DNA of 64,000 nucleotides from Clostridiales bacterium (GTDB taxonomy: Bacteria > Bacillota > Desulfotomaculia > Desulfotomaculales > VENG01): NCBI GenBank assembly GCA_016278505.1, contig JADQBQ010000024.1:62001-126000 (forward strand), read 5' to 3'. The notes under the pieces are model-generated. The model searched no databases. It had not been told where the DNA came from and worked only from the letters and a program-made list of their open reading frames with translations. Below are positions 8,129 to 17,891 of this stretch, piece by piece. A program made the position numbers and the translations under genes. Each line of letters begins with the position of its first letter. Position 1 is the stretch's first letter.

Positions 8129-9385
8129 CTACTTCGATTTTAACTCCTTAATTAATTCAGGGTCTTCCCACGGTCCTACACTGGCCAGGCAAAATTTTTC
8201 CGGGATCAGAAAAGTGCTGGCCACCTCTTTTATCTCCTCATTGCCGATACTGTTGATACGTCTGACTAGCTCCTCGGGTGGAATTACCTTATCCAGATAC
8301 ATTTTTGATTTTCCCAACCTGCTCATTCTACTGCTTACATGCTCCAAGCTTAATAACAAATTGCCTCGAAGCTGGTCCTTGGCCCGCTGCAGTTCCACAT
8401 CCGTTATCCCGTGCTTCTGAATATCTCTAATCTCTTTAAAGACCAAATTCATAGCTTTTCCCACATTCACCTGGCTCAATCCTAAGTAAATACAGAATAC
8501 ACCCCCGTCATGGTATGAACTATGATACGAAAAAACTGCATAAACAAGGCCTCGATCTTCTCTGATTTGTTGAAACAGGCGGGAACTAAGGCCGCCTCCC
8601 AAAACAGTGTTAATCAATTGGAGTACGTAAATATTAGGATCACTTAAGGAAAGCCCCGGCACACCGGCGCAAATATGTACCTGTTCGGTGTCTTTCTTAC
8701 GAAAAGAGGCATCACTATAAGGCACCGGCGGTTCCAGTGTACGAGGGCTCGTTTTGGTTTCCAGGTGCCCTAATGTTCCGTTAATTTTTTCTACCACTCT
8801 TTGGTGTTCCACATTACCTGCAACGGCCACGAATATGTTGGATGCAATATAATGTTCCTGGTAGAATTCTATTATTTGATCCCGCGTTAAGTTTGCTATC
8901 ACATCCTCGGTGCCAATTATGGGCCTGCCCAGAGGATGGTCCCGCCACAAGGTTCGGGCAAAGACATCATGCACTTGCTCATCCGGAGTATCTTCATACA
9001 TTTTAATTTCCTCCAGAATTACATTGCGTTCCCTATCCATATCTTCCGGAGCAAAGCGCGAATTCAACAACATATCACTTAATAGATCAACAGCAAATTC
9101 CAAAAACTCATCCAAGACCCGCACGTAGTAACAAGTATATTCTTTCGTGGTAAAAGCATTTAACTGCCCGCCCACTGCATCCAACGACTCAGCTATTTGT
9201 TTGGCTGTACGGGTTTTAGTCCCTTTAAACATTAAATGTTCTATAAAATGTGTAATGCCCTGCACTTCTGGAGATTCATCCCGTGATCCCACATTCACCC
9301 AGAAACCTACTGCAACTGAATGCACATGGGGTACCTTTTCGCTGAGAATATGTAAACCATTAGATAAAACGGTTTCATTATGCAC
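8129..9385 (-). CDS. mlpA: M16 family zinc metallopeptidase (MlpA/YmxG-like)
   Basis: Mitochondrial-processing-peptidase-like protein of family M16. The 418-residue product has the inverted zinc motif HFIEH at residues 46-50 and the family segment GGQLNAFTTKEYTCYY, followed by the second M16 half with GGGLSSRLFQQIRE. The metal motif is intact, so it is probably active. The GTG start is supported by AAGGGGG 7 bases upstream. Placement between the pnp region and ymxH matches B. subtilis mlpA; substrate unknown. Confidence 0.9.
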   Translation of the reverse strand: MHNETVLSNGLHILSEKVPHVHSVAVGFWVNVGSRDESPEVQGITHFIEHLMFKGTKTRTAKQIAESLDAVGGQLNAFTTKEYTCYYVRVLDEFLEFAVDLLSDMLLNSRFAPEDMDRERNVILEEIKMYEDTPDEQVHDVFARTLWRDHPLGRPIIGTEDVIANLTRDQIIEFYQEHYIASNIFVAVAGNVEHQRVVEKINGTLGHLETKTSPRTLEPPVPYSDASFRKKDTEQVHICAGVPGLSLSDPNIYVLQLINTVLGGGLSSRLFQQIREDRGLVYAVFSYHSSYHDGGVFCIYLGLSQVNVGKAMNLVFKEIRDIQKHGITDVELQRAKDQLRGNLLLSLEHVSSRMSRLGKSKMYLDKVIPPEELVRRINSIGNEEIKEVASTFLIPEKFCLASVGPWEDPELIKELKSK

Positions 9386-9478
9386 ATGGTAACCCCCTTA
9401 GTATATCTTTCAAAGTCCTTATCATTTCAAGGTTCATTGTAACTTTTCTTCTTCATAATACAAGTGTATTCCTGTATT

Positions 9479-10615
9479 TTATTTTTTGCTGCTGATAAGT
9501 CCATTTAAAAATGGCACGGAAGCGAATGGAATCAAAGAAGAGTTTTTCTTAACCGGCGTTTCCGTTACTAAATTTGCATACCCTACCACTTTTCCTTCGT
9601 TCAATACCAAGACCTGCCCCAGTTTGCTACCGGCCTTTATTGGCGCCGTCATATTCGGCTTGCCAACAAATTTCTTTTCCAGGTGTACATCTTCGTTCTG
9701 TTGGCGCAAAAAAACAACGGAGCGGTCAGCGACAAGTGGGAGGCGGTTAATATCCTCTTCAGGCACTGTTATTCTTTTTATTATTTCCCCTTTCTCTATC
9801 ACAGTCACCGGGTTAAAACTATTAAAACCATATTCTAAAATTTTAATGGAATCCTGGTACCGGTTACTGCTATGCAAAACAACAGCTATTAAGCACCTTC
9901 CGTCCCTGGTGGCTGATGCCACCAAACATTGTCCCGCTTCATTTGTAGTACCTGTTTTAACTCCCGTAGTACCGGGATAACTCCAAAGCAGCTTGTTTGT
10001 ATTGGTTAACTCATGTGTCCACTGGTGCGGTCCATGGATGACGGCATAACGGGTTCCCACAAGCTTACCAAAAGTAGGATTTGCTAGCGCATATCTGGTA
10101 ATAAGTGCCAGATCATGGGCTGATGTAACATGTCCCCGGACAGGCAACCCATTGGTATTAATAAAATTTGTACTTTCAGCTCCCAGAAAATTAAGCCTGT
10201 TATTAACCAATTGCACAAACAAGTCTTCCGACCCTGCTAAATGCTCAGCTATAGCAACACAGGCATCATTCCCTGACCTGACTAAGGCCCCGGTCAATAA
10301 TTGCTCTAAGGTTAATTGCTCTCCGGCTGTTAAATGCATACTGGATTCGCCGACCCGAGCAGCCCTTTCGCTGACCGTTACTACACTTTGTAAGTCTCCC
10401 ATCTCCAGTGCCAACAGAGCCGTTGCTATTTTAGTTGTGCTGGCAGGAGGTACAGGATTAAATGCATTTTTCTTATACAATATTTGCCCGGTATGCGCGT
10501 CCATAAGTATAGCTGAGTGCGCGGTAATTTCCAAGTTGTCAGCAGCTAGGGCGATATGGCATGGAAACAAAAGGGAGAAGGCTAGCACAATCATAACGGA
10601 TGTAAAATGCCGCAT
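9479..10615 (-). CDS. D-alanyl-D-alanine carboxypeptidase (S11, DacF-like)
   Basis: Low-molecular-mass penicillin-binding protein trimming peptidoglycan stem peptides. The 378-residue product has a signal peptide ending near ALAAD (residues 1-26), then the three active-site motifs STTK (59-62), SGN (114-116) and KTG (220-222), and a C-terminal PBP5-like domain. It ends in a short hydrophobic stretch that may help membrane attachment. The ATG at 10615 has GATGGTGA upstream; an ATG at 10627 lacks a site. Neighbouring sporulation genes suggest a DacF-like role, but that is inference. Confidence 0.88.
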   Translation of the reverse strand: MRHFTSVMIVLAFSLLFPCHIALAADNLEITAHSAILMDAHTGQILYKKNAFNPVPPASTTKIATALLALEMGDLQSVVTVSERAARVGESSMHLTAGEQLTLEQLLTGALVRSGNDACVAIAEHLAGSEDLFVQLVNNRLNFLGAESTNFINTNGLPVRGHVTSAHDLALITRYALANPTFGKLVGTRYAVIHGPHQWTHELTNTNKLLWSYPGTTGVKTGTTNEAGQCLVASATRDGRCLIAVVLHSSNRYQDSIKILEYGFNSFNPVTVIEKGEIIKRITVPEEDINRLPLVADRSVVFLRQQNEDVHLEKKFVGKPNMTAPIKAGSKLGQVLVLNEGKVVGYANLVTETPVKKNSSLIPFASVPFLNGLISSKK

Positions 10616-10680
10616 AATTTTCACCATCTTATTAGGATATACAACTCAAGTATTTATCCTTCCCCTATTTAACATAATTA

Positions 10681-11427
10681 TTAGCTGCTTTTTCCCTGCC
10701 GGCCATCCTGCAGCATTTCGCTCACAGTGACCAAGGTGAAGTCCTGTTTCCGCAGTTCATCGATAATTTGCGGCATTGCATGTACCGTGGGAGCTGTAGG
10801 GTGCATTAACACAATAGCACCATTATGGGCATTATTATTTATCTTATTAACTATTGCTTCCGGTTTAGGGTGTTTCCAATCAACTGTATCAATACTCCAT
10901 AAAATGGTGGTGTATCCTGCCTCTTCTGCCGCTTGTAGAACCGCGGGCCCTCTCTCGCCGTAGGGCGGAGCATATAATGCAGGCTTTTCACCTGTAATCT
11001 CTTTTATTACTTGCTCACACTTTAAGATATCCTCTAAATTATCGTCCTTGGACAAACGGTCCGGATGTGGATGGGAATAACCATGGCTACCTATCTCGTG
11101 CCCTGCTTCAAATATTTGCTTGGTTAAGCCGGGAAACTTTTCTACCCATATACCTCCCATAAAAAAAGTTATTTGAACATCCTTTTCTTCAAGTATGGCC
11201 AACATCCGAGGCAAAAATTCCTCTCCCCAAAACACGTTGCAAGTAAGGGCAATTTCCTTTTTTTCAGAACTACCCTGGTAAATGGGCTGCCCTTCGCGGT
11301 CACTGAGAGATGTTGTAAACTGGGGAGATGGTGAATTAGACACCCCCACCGTCAAAGCAATAAAAAGAAGGACAATCACGCCCAAGATCAATACCATGCC
11401 TCGTTTTTCAACAAAGAATACCCGCAA
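10681..11427 (-). CDS. YlxY-like polysaccharide deacetylase family protein, degenerate active site
   Basis: NodB-fold protein with an N-terminal membrane anchor (residues 11-30). The metal-binding histidine pair SHGYSH is present (His115, His119), as are LYAPPYGERG and LMHPT. Motif 1, normally TFDDG with the catalytic and metal-ligand aspartates, reads LTCNVFWG at 61-68 and so lacks them. Catalysis by the usual mechanism is therefore doubtful; the protein may be structural. TTG start with GGGAAGGTG 7 bases upstream. It follows pnp, the position of ylxY in B. subtilis. Confidence 0.83.
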   Translation of the reverse strand: MRVFFVEKRGMVLILGVIVLLFIALTVGVSNSPSPQFTTSLSDREGQPIYQGSSEKKEIALTCNVFWGEEFLPRMLAILEEKDVQITFFMGGIWVEKFPGLTKQIFEAGHEIGSHGYSHPHPDRLSKDDNLEDILKCEQVIKEITGEKPALYAPPYGERGPAVLQAAEEAGYTTILWSIDTVDWKHPKPEAIVNKINNNAHNGAIVLMHPTAPTVHAMPQIIDELRKQDFTLVTVSEMLQDGRQGKSS

Positions 11428-11502
11428 GCATAAACACCTTCCCGCAAATATTTTAAGCTACATAGATAATATGCATCGCCTTACAAGATTATAATAGCAA
11501 TT

Positions 11503-11546
11503 GGGGACGGTTCTTGCTTGCTCAAAAAAAGGCCAGGCACCTTTTT
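11503..11546. repeat. REP-like intergenic element (GGGGACGGTTC plus small hairpin)
   Basis: GGGGACGGTTC at 11503-11513 is followed by the inverted pair AAAAAGG/CCTTTTT (11526-11546). The same GGGGAC core recurs at 51,881, 55,921 and, as a full inverted pair, at 63,621-63,683. It lies between the pnp terminator and the deacetylase-like gene. Confidence 0.5.
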
Positions 11547-11563
11547 AAGTTTTCCGGGCAATT

Positions 11564-11592
11564 AAAAAACCCCTACTTAGTAGGGGTTTTTT
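11564..11592 (-). terminator. Terminator after pnp
   Basis: A 13-bp perfect stem AAAAAACCCCTAC/GTAGGGGTTTTTT with a 3-base loop, giving T6 on the minus strand; the symmetry also allows function on the plus strand. It overlaps the pnp stop codon. Confidence 0.92.
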
Positions 11593-13840
11593 AATTATCT
11601 CGCTGCTGTTTAATGCGTGGGCGTTGGCCCGGTGTTCTTCTAGTATCGTTACGAAATGGCTTTTTATCTCCGTTTCCTGCTTCGCCTTTATCATCCTTCG
11701 GCGGCTCAGGTAAGGCGTCTTTTCTGGAGAGTTTTAGTCGTCCCTGATTATCATAACCAATTGCCTTTACAATGACTTCTTCGCCTTCTTTAACCACATC
11801 TTCTACTTTGTTAACCCTTTCGTGTGCCAGTTGGGATATATGGACTAAGCCATCTTTTCCCGGTAACCCCAGTACTCCAGGCACAACTTCCACAAAACAC
11901 CCGAAGTCCGTAACCCTAACCACTTTACCTGTATATATCTGGCCCGGTTTAACTTCCTGGGTAAGTTTCTCCACAATAGCTTTAGCATAATCACCCGCCT
12001 TGGGATCCACCGCAGCAATAAATACCCGTCCGTCATCTTCAATATCAATATCCACACCGGTTTCTTCGATGATTTTCTTGATTGTTTTACCACCCGGCCC
12101 AATTACATCTCGTATTTTATCGGGATGCACAAAGGTTTGAATAATCCGGGGAGCATAAGGTGACAGTTCATTGCGGGGTGTGGGAATCACTTTTAGCATT
12201 TCGCCCAAAATATGCATACGACCATGGTGAGCCTGGGACAATGCATTACTGAGCACATCCCTGTCAATACCTGCTATCTTGATGTCCATTTGCAGTGCCG
12301 TTACTCCTTTACTTGTTCCGGCTACCTTAAAGTCCATATCCCCTAAGTGGTCCTCCATACCCTGGATGTCTGTAAGCACGGCAAAATTGTCGTCTTCCTT
12401 AATCAGGCCCATAGCTACTCCGGCAACAGGAGCCTTAATGGAAACACCGGCATCCATAAGTCCTAAGGTACTACCACATACACTGCCCATCGATGTTGAG
12501 CCGTTACTGGCCACCACTTCAGAAACAATACGTATGGTGTAAGGGAACTTTTCCTCCGATGGAACCACCGGCTCCAATGCCCTTTCTGCCAGAGCACCAT
12601 GGCCAATTTCCCTACGACTGGTTGTTCTCATGGGACGGGTTTCACCAACACTATAAGGGGGGAAATTATAGTGATGCATATAACGCTTTTTCTCATCTAT
12701 CCCCAGCCCGTCCAATCTTTGTTCCTCAGAAATAGCACCAAGGGTAACACTGGATAAAACCTGAGTTTCACCTCTGGTAAACAAACCTGATCCATGGGTC
12801 CTAGGTAATAGTCCCACCTCAACTGATATGGGACGCACTTCATTTAAAGCCCGACCGTCAATACGTATCCTGTCCACAAGGATAGATCTACGAATAACTT
12901 TCTTTTCCACACTGTCTATAATCTTTTCAATTTCGTCCTCAGATTCCGGATACTCCTCAATAAAGAATTCCATTATTTCGGATTTTACAGCATCCATGAA
13001 TTCGTCTCTTGCTTTTTTGAGGTATTGTTTGACAATACATTCCTGTACTGCAGCCTTTATTTTCTCTGTGGCCTTTTCAGTGACAGCTCGTTCAAAATCA
13101 TCTGCGGTTTCGGCTACCGGAATTTCCATTTTAGGAAAGGCTAGTCCCATCTCTATTGCTTCCTGACGAAATTCTTCGATAAAGCGAACCATCTCTTTGA
13201 TTTGCTCGTGCCCGTAAATAATAGCCTCAAGCATTATTTCCTCAGGGACTTCATCCGCCCCTGCCTCTACCATCATTACAGCGTCAGCAGTTCCCGCCAC
13301 AACTAAGTGCATATCAGTCTTTTCAGACTGCTCCAACGTGGGGTTAACTACGAATTTACCGTCTACCCGTCCAATTACTACCCCGGCAATGGGACCATTA
13401 AAGGGAATGCTGGAAATACTCAGCGCCGCAGATGCTCCTAACATAGCCATCATTTCAGGAGCGTTATCTTGATCAACTGACATAACCGTAGATATCACAT
13501 GGACATCATTCCTCAGGTTTTTCGGAAACAACGGGCGCAGAGGCCTGTCTATTAAACGCGCTGACAGGGTAGCCTTCTCACTAGGTCTTCCTTCCCGCTT
13601 AATAAAACCCCCGGGAATTTTACCTACAGCATACATGCGCTCCTCATAATCTACCGTTAGTGGTAAGAAATCGATACCTACTCTGGGCCTTTTAGACATT
13701 GTAGCGGCAACTAAAACTGCGGTTTCTCCATAACACGCAAATACTGAACCATTAGCTTGTTTGGCCAACCTGCCTGTTTCTAAACTCAGAGTTCGGCCGC
13801 CAACTTCTAATTCTTTTTTTAATACTTTTCTTTCTACCAT
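11591..13840 (-). CDS. pnp: Polyribonucleotide nucleotidyltransferase (PNPase)
   Basis: Phosphorolytic 3'-5' exoribonuclease of the RNA degradation machinery. The 749-residue protein has two RNase PH domains (about 10-145 and 310-540) flanking the helical linker, a KH domain with [15 protein letters not shown] and an S1 domain with GLVHISQL, then a charged tail. The ATG at 13840 has GGTTGGTGA upstream; a TTG at 13855 is weaker. A TTTATT-17-TATAAA pair about 90 bases upstream could be a promoter. Gene order rpsO-pnp is conserved across bacteria. Confidence 0.97.
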   Translation of the reverse strand: MVERKVLKKELEVGGRTLSLETGRLAKQANGSVFACYGETAVLVAATMSKRPRVGIDFLPLTVDYEERMYAVGKIPGGFIKREGRPSEKATLSARLIDRPLRPLFPKNLRNDVHVISTVMSVDQDNAPEMMAMLGASAALSISSIPFNGPIAGVVIGRVDGKFVVNPTLEQSEKTDMHLVVAGTADAVMMVEAGADEVPEEIMLEAIIYGHEQIKEMVRFIEEFRQEAIEMGLAFPKMEIPVAETADDFERAVTEKATEKIKAAVQECIVKQYLKKARDEFMDAVKSEIMEFFIEEYPESEDEIEKIIDSVEKKVIRRSILVDRIRIDGRALNEVRPISVEVGLLPRTHGSGLFTRGETQVLSSVTLGAISEEQRLDGLGIDEKKRYMHHYNFPPYSVGETRPMRTTSRREIGHGALAERALEPVVPSEEKFPYTIRIVSEVVASNGSTSMGSVCGSTLGLMDAGVSIKAPVAGVAMGLIKEDDNFAVLTDIQGMEDHLGDMDFKVAGTSKGVTALQMDIKIAGIDRDVLSNALSQAHHGRMHILGEMLKVIPTPRNELSPYAPRIIQTFVHPDKIRDVIGPGGKTIKKIIEETGVDIDIEDDGRVFIAAVDPKAGDYAKAIVEKLTQEVKPGQIYTGKVVRVTDFGCFVEVVPGVLGLPGKDGLVHISQLAHERVNKVEDVVKEGEEVIVKAIGYDNQGRLKLSRKDALPEPPKDDKGEAGNGDKKPFRNDTRRTPGQRPRIKQQRDN

Positions 13841-14016
13841 ATAAGGTATCACCAACCTGGCAACTTTTATTTTTTAAGCTAAAAAATCATTAACATTTTT
13901 CCTTATTTATCCTTTAATATAAGCAAAAAAATATATTACCAATCACATTTATAGTATTTCATGCCTCTCCAATAAACATACATCACCCCCCATAAATTAA
14001 CCTACTGATACACCAA

Positions 14017-14038
14017 GAAGCGGGTTATACCCCGCTTC
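14017..14038 (-). terminator. Hairpin after rpsO
   Basis: An 8-bp perfect stem GAAGCGGG/CCCGCTTC with a 6-base loop just after the rpsO stop. No T-run follows on the minus strand, so it may be a weak terminator or an rpsO-pnp intercistronic processing/stability hairpin. Confidence 0.5.
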
Positions 14039-14041
14039 AAT

Positions 14042-14311
14042 TTATTTGCGCAATCCAAGCTTTTGAATTATGGAACGGTAACGTTCAAAATTACCGTTCT
14101 TTAGGTAATTTAGAAGCGCTCTGCGCTGTCCAACCATTTTCAACAGGCCACGCCTGGAATGATGGTCCTTTTTGTGGATCTTTAAGTGCTCGGTAAGCTC
14201 GGTAATACGAGTTGTAAGTATTGCAATTTGAACTTCCGGTGAGCCGGTATCATTTTCATGGACCTTAAATTGATCAATTAATGTTTGTTTCTTTTCTAAC
14301 GTCAAAGCCAT
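14042..14311 (-). CDS. rpsO: 30S ribosomal protein S15
   Basis: Primary 16S rRNA-binding protein of the small-subunit platform. The 89-residue product has the full family sequence, including [13 protein letters not shown] and [12 protein letters not shown]. The ATG at 14311 has AAGGAGGTGA 6 bases upstream; an upstream extension covers the leader RNA and is not real. A leader hairpin upstream probably mediates autoregulation. Confidence 0.97.
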   Translation of the reverse strand: MALTLEKKQTLIDQFKVHENDTGSPEVQIAILTTRITELTEHLKIHKKDHHSRRGLLKMVGQRRALLNYLKNGNFERYRSIIQKLGLRK

Positions 14312-14339
14312 TATGTTCACCTCCTTTTTGCTGCAATCG

Positions 14340-14388
14340 CTATTAGCCACGTTAACCGTCGGAGACAAACGAATTCCCTAGCTAATAG
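14340..14388 (-). promoter_or_regulatory. Probable S15 (rpsO) autoregulatory leader
   Basis: In the rpsO 5' region the arms CTATTAGC and GCTAATAG are perfectly complementary (8 bp) and enclose GGGAATTCG and CGACGGTTAACG, which resemble the conserved core of Firmicutes rpsO leaders that S15 binds. The structure ends about 28 bases before the rpsO start codon. The pairing is seen directly; the family assignment is from memory. Confidence 0.65.
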
Positions 14389-14406
14389 TTCCTCCGGGAA
14401 AAATAA

Positions 14407-14628
14407 TCATTTCCCAATTATGGTTATTACCAAGCGTCCGCCTGGAATATCTTTAGCCACAATGTCAAACATCCTACCCGACTTAGCAAAAAACCCCCGA
14501 AAACGAGTGGCCGTAGGGACACGCCCGGGAATGCCGGCGGCTGCTTCAATAATATCTTCGGATAAAATTCTTTCCTGCCTCATATCCCGTAATCTTTTAC
14601 GGGCGTGCTCCGTAATTATAACCCGCAT
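14407..14628 (-). CDS. Small basic protein (DUF4258-like, possible toxin)
   Basis: A 73-residue basic protein beginning MRVIITEHARKRLRDMRQER. The N-terminal ITEHARKRLR pattern and short alpha/beta layout resemble DUF4258 or RelE-like small proteins, but the match is weak. It starts 13 bases after an acidic 77-residue gene, an arrangement seen in toxin-antitoxin pairs. The ATG at 14628 is chosen because it starts the conserved-looking part and has GGTGA upstream. Both genes interrupt the conserved ribF-rpsO junction. Confidence 0.55.
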   Translation of the reverse strand: MRVIITEHARKRLRDMRQERILSEDIIEAAAGIPGRVPTATRFRGFFAKSGRMFDIVAKDIPGGRLVITIIGK

Positions 14629-14641
14629 GACCGCATCACCA

Positions 14642-14875
14642 TTAGTAAACTTTCGATTGTGTGGTCCGCTCATCATCTTCCTCTGCCAAAAAGGCATACA
14701 AGGCATCTTGAAATGCAGTCAGGCCGACATCTTCCATGTTATATTGCCCATACATGCTTTCCAATTCAGTTTTTAGTTTTTGGAATTCGTCACTTAGACA
14801 AATCAAGGCTATTTGATTTAACCATTTCTTGATGTCCTCATCAGGTAAATCAAATTTCGGTACACCCATTGGCAA
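14642..14875 (-). CDS. Small acidic hypothetical protein, 77 aa
   Basis: No family recognised. The product is acidic and mostly helical (VPKFDLPDEDIKKWLNQIAL, AFLAEEDDERTTQ). A TTG start with AAAGGAG 5 bases upstream is likely; an ATG two codons later is possible. It is the first gene after a strong sigma-A promoter (14917-14945) and is followed by the small basic gene, so the pair is transcribed into rpsO. Confidence 0.55.
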   Translation of the reverse strand: MPMGVPKFDLPDEDIKKWLNQIALICLSDEFQKLKTELESMYGQYNMEDVGLTAFQDALYAFLAEEDDERTTQSKVY

Positions 14876-14916
14876 AACGTCTCCTTTCCTTATAAATCGG
14901 GACGTTTACCGCGTTT

Positions 14917-14945
14917 ATTGTAGCATAATAGAAAACAGAAGTAAA
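14917..14945 (-). promoter_or_regulatory. Sigma-A promoter for the 77-aa/73-aa/rpsO unit
   Basis: TTTACT (-35, 14940-14945) and TACAAT (-10, 14917-14922) with exactly 17 bases between, on the minus strand, about 40 bases upstream of the 77-residue gene. Confidence 0.75.
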
Positions 14946-14987
14946 CTTTCTTTAAAAAATTATATTAATCCCTAACATGTTTTATTC

Positions 14988-15920
14988 TTAATCCGAAGAT
15001 TGCGCCCTGGCCAGCAAAATATCCTGTTTGATCTGATCAACAAGTTCATTTACAGAAGCAAACCTTTTTTCCGACCTAATATGCCTGGTGAAAAAAACCT
15101 TAATTTTTTTACCATATAAATCCCCAAAAAAGTCCAATAAGTGCACTTCAATATTTTGCTTATTGTCAACACCGTGGAAAGTAGGCTTAGTCCCAATATT
15201 AGCCACACCTAAGAAATTGTCATTGTCAACCTGCACCTTCACAGAATAAACACCCTTGGGGGGAATCACAATGCGGTCATCAATGGCCAGATTCGCCGTA
15301 GGAAAGCCTAATGTTCTGCCTCTTCTTTCGCCCAGTACCACATTACCCTCAAACCGGGGACAGTACCCTAGAAATTTACGTGCTTCAGCTATATTACCGT
15401 TACGAATGTGCTGGCGTATTAATGTACTGCTTACCGCTTCTTCGTCTACCGACACGGAAGGTGTTATATGTACGTTAAAACCGTGTTTTTGCCCTAATTC
15501 TTGCAACAGGCTGGGTGTTCCCTGCCCTTTGTAGCCAAAGGAATAATTATAACCTACAAAAACCCAACGGGCCTGCAGCGCATCACATAATATACGGCTA
15601 ACAAACTCCTCCGGTAACATGGCGGAAAATTCCCTGGTAAAAGATGCACGAACCATGGCCTCTACCCCCATAGCCGCAATCATATCCTGCTTGGCTTCTT
15701 GGCTGAGCAGCATGGGCGGGACACTTTCCGGTCTCAATACAGCCATAGGATGCGGGTAAAATGTAAAGACAAGAGGCGTACCTCCTATCTCCCCGGCCTT
15801 GGCCACCATTTGCCCTATCAACTGTTGATGGCCTAAATGCACCCCGTCAAAATTACCCAGTGCCATTACCACGTTATGATATTTATGCCTAACTTCTTCC
15901 AAATTTTGATAAACTTTCAC
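14988..15920 (-). CDS. ribF: Bifunctional riboflavin kinase/FAD synthetase
   Basis: Converts riboflavin to FMN and FMN to FAD. The 310-residue protein has the nucleotidyltransferase motif GNFDGVHLGH at residues 22-31, SSTLIRQHIRNG linking the domains, and the flavokinase motif GRTLGFPTANL near residue 205. The length is typical. GTG start, 24 bases after truB. The truB-ribF-rpsO-pnp order is conserved; here two small genes separate ribF from rpsO. Confidence 0.96.
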   Translation of the reverse strand: MKVYQNLEEVRHKYHNVVMALGNFDGVHLGHQQLIGQMVAKAGEIGGTPLVFTFYPHPMAVLRPESVPPMLLSQEAKQDMIAAMGVEAMVRASFTREFSAMLPEEFVSRILCDALQARWVFVGYNYSFGYKGQGTPSLLQELGQKHGFNVHITPSVSVDEEAVSSTLIRQHIRNGNIAEARKFLGYCPRFEGNVVLGERRGRTLGFPTANLAIDDRIVIPPKGVYSVKVQVDNDNFLGVANIGTKPTFHGVDNKQNIEVHLLDFFGDLYGKKIKVFFTRHIRSEKRFASVNELVDQIKQDILLARAQSSD

Positions 15921-15944
15921 CTGGCCTTGACCCCCAACTTTTTT

Positions 15945-16862
15945 TCATACCAGTACCTTAACAGGCTGAATATTGATAGTATCTACCTGTTTATTTTTGT
16001 GTAAAGTCTTACCTATAGCTATTACTCCCTGGGGACCCTGCATGCACACCAATTGATTTCCCTGCAACTGCATTTCAGTACCTGTTTCGAAGAAAATACT
16101 ATTTCCATTTTTCACAGCGTTTGCTAATTCGTCTTCCACCTTAACTGTAGGTAAGTTACTTAAAGCTTGGTCAAGAGACACTAAGACTTCGCCTAATTCT
16201 CCATGGTGCTTCTTTTCCATTAACTCTTCCAAAGTAAAGGTGTCTAAGATCCCGAAGGAACCGACTCGAACTCGTAATAGAAATGACATATGTGCGCAAC
16301 AGCCAAGGTTTTCACCCAGGTCAGAGCACAAAGTTCTTACGTATGTACCTGCAGAACAGCCTATGTCCATGATTACTTTGGGGTTAGAAGTACCTATATC
16401 AAAGGCATTTACAATGCGTGCAAAAAAGATATCGACCCTTCTTTTTTTTCTTTCTACTTCCAGTCCGGCCCGGGCTAGCTCGTAAAGCTTTTTTCCCTTA
16501 TGTTTGATAGCAGATGTCATAGGCGGAATCTGCTCTATCTCACCCTTGAATTTCTGCAAACCATCCCGGACTTCATCTAATGACAATGACGAACAATCTT
16601 GCTCTTTAATCACCTGACCAAAACTGTCCAACGTGGAAGTTGCAGTACCAAAGGAAACCTCAGCCCGGTACTCCTTCGTATGGTCCATAAACTGTATTAT
16701 TTTGGTAGCTTTGCCGCAACATATCGTTAAAACTCCGGCAGCGCCCGGATCCAGTGTACCGGTATGCCCAACTTTCCGCTGCCCGATTAACCTTCTAATA
16801 AATTGCACCACATCATGGGAAGTCATGCCCGGGGGCTTTAATACATTAATTATTCCATCCAT
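15945..16862 (-). CDS. truB: tRNA pseudouridine(55) synthase TruB
   Basis: Makes pseudouridine 55 in the tRNA T-loop. The 305-residue protein has the catalytic aspartate in GHTGTLDPGAAGVL (Asp38), the KEYRAEVSFG segment, and a C-terminal PUA-like region. The first 15 bases of the coding sequence are tandemly duplicated (ATGGATGGAATAATA then ATGGATGGAATAATT). The second ATG (16862) is chosen because GGATGG in the first copy sits 8 bases upstream like a ribosome-binding site; starting at 16877 would add MDGII. Confidence 0.95.
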   Translation of the reverse strand: MDGIINVLKPPGMTSHDVVQFIRRLIGQRKVGHTGTLDPGAAGVLTICCGKATKIIQFMDHTKEYRAEVSFGTATSTLDSFGQVIKEQDCSSLSLDEVRDGLQKFKGEIEQIPPMTSAIKHKGKKLYELARAGLEVERKKRRVDIFFARIVNAFDIGTSNPKVIMDIGCSAGTYVRTLCSDLGENLGCCAHMSFLLRVRVGSFGILDTFTLEELMEKKHHGELGEVLVSLDQALSNLPTVKVEDELANAVKNGNSIFFETGTEMQLQGNQLVCMQGPQGVIAIGKTLHKNKQVDTINIQPVKVLV

Positions 16863-16910
16863 TATTATTCCATCCATTATTTTTTATCAACTATTCTTCG
16901 CCAATTAATA

Positions 16911-17891
16911 TCAACTACCATCAGCTGCTTGCAATAAGTTAATTGCCTCGCTTAAAACTTCATTGCAAATATCTTCGTACGTCCCCCTTAAGGTGGAACC
17001 TGATGCCCTTACATGACCGCCACCACCAAAGTCAGAGGCTAACCTGTTGACATCAACTTCGCCTTTCGAGCGAAACCCCACTTTAAAAACCCCGGGTTCC
17101 AATTCTCGGAATAAGATCGCTATTTTAACCCCCTTTATGGAACGAGGGTAATTAATAATGCCTTCCGCGTGCTCATCACAGGCCCCTGCTTCCGCCAAAT
17201 CTTTTCTAAACACAGAGATCCATGCAACTCTTTTGCATTTGGTAAACTGCATTGTCTGCAATGCCGCCCGGAGCAATAGTATAGCAGGGAGAGATTTTTG
17301 GTCATATATGAACTCATTTAACTTAGCCGGTTCTATCCCACATTGCATTAAATCAGCCACCCTGCGATGGGTAGTCGGTGTGGTGTTCTCATATCTAAAA
17401 GAACCGGTGTCAGTAATTATTGCGGTGTACAGGCATGCAGCCACATCTGTTGTAATATTTGCACCTAAATAAAGTAACATATCATAGACTATTTCTCCTG
17501 TAGCTGCTGCTTGAAAGTCTACATATGTATATTCAGCTTCAATAGTGTTGCCGGGATGGTGATCAATATTGACCGTTATTAGTTCTCTTTGCAGCATCTT
17601 GTAGTACGGGCCCAAGCGGTCCGGTGAGGAACAATCTAACATCATAAAAACATCAAAGTCTTGATTAAACTCTCTCTGACCCGTATGGAGACAATCTATT
17701 CCCGGTAAAAAAGTTAGGTTATCTGGCACTGGGTCAAAACTCACCATGGTGACTTGTTTACCCATTTGCTCCAAAACCTTTCCCAGTGCCAGCATTGAAC
17801 CTAAGGAATCTCCATCAGGCATTATATGGCCGCACAAAAGGAAGCTGTGCCAAGATCTTATCACACTGGTAATAGAATCAAGATTATTCAT
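16911..17891 (-). CDS. nrnA: DHH/DHHA1 phosphoesterase NrnA (nanoRNase/pAp phosphatase)
   Basis: Degrades 2-5 nt RNAs and dephosphorylates pAp. The 326-residue protein has the metal motifs HIMPDGD (22-28), MLDCS (84-88), the DHH triad (110-112) and the C-terminal substrate motif [11 protein letters not shown]. The ATG at 17891 overlaps the rbfA stop (ATGAATAA) and has AAGGTGA 8 bases upstream, so translation is probably coupled. The rbfA-nrnA-truB order is typical of Firmicutes. Confidence 0.94.
   Translation of the reverse strand: MNNLDSITSVIRSWHSFLLCGHIMPDGDSLGSMLALGKVLEQMGKQVTMVSFDPVPDNLTFLPGIDCLHTGQREFNQDFDVFMMLDCSSPDRLGPYYKMLQRELITVNIDHHPGNTIEAEYTYVDFQAAATGEIVYDMLLYLGANITTDVAACLYTAIITDTGSFRYENTTPTTHRRVADLMQCGIEPAKLNEFIYDQKSLPAILLLRAALQTMQFTKCKRVAWISVFRKDLAEAGACDEHAEGIINYPRSIKGVKIAILFRELEPGVFKVGFRSKGEVDVNRLASDFGGGGHVRASGSTLRGTYEDICNEVLSEAINLLQAADGS

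Noticed and set aside
10152-10730. A 192-codon plus-strand frame opposite the carboxypeptidase
   Set aside because: Antisense to a gene with all catalytic motifs; no ribosome-binding site or family match.
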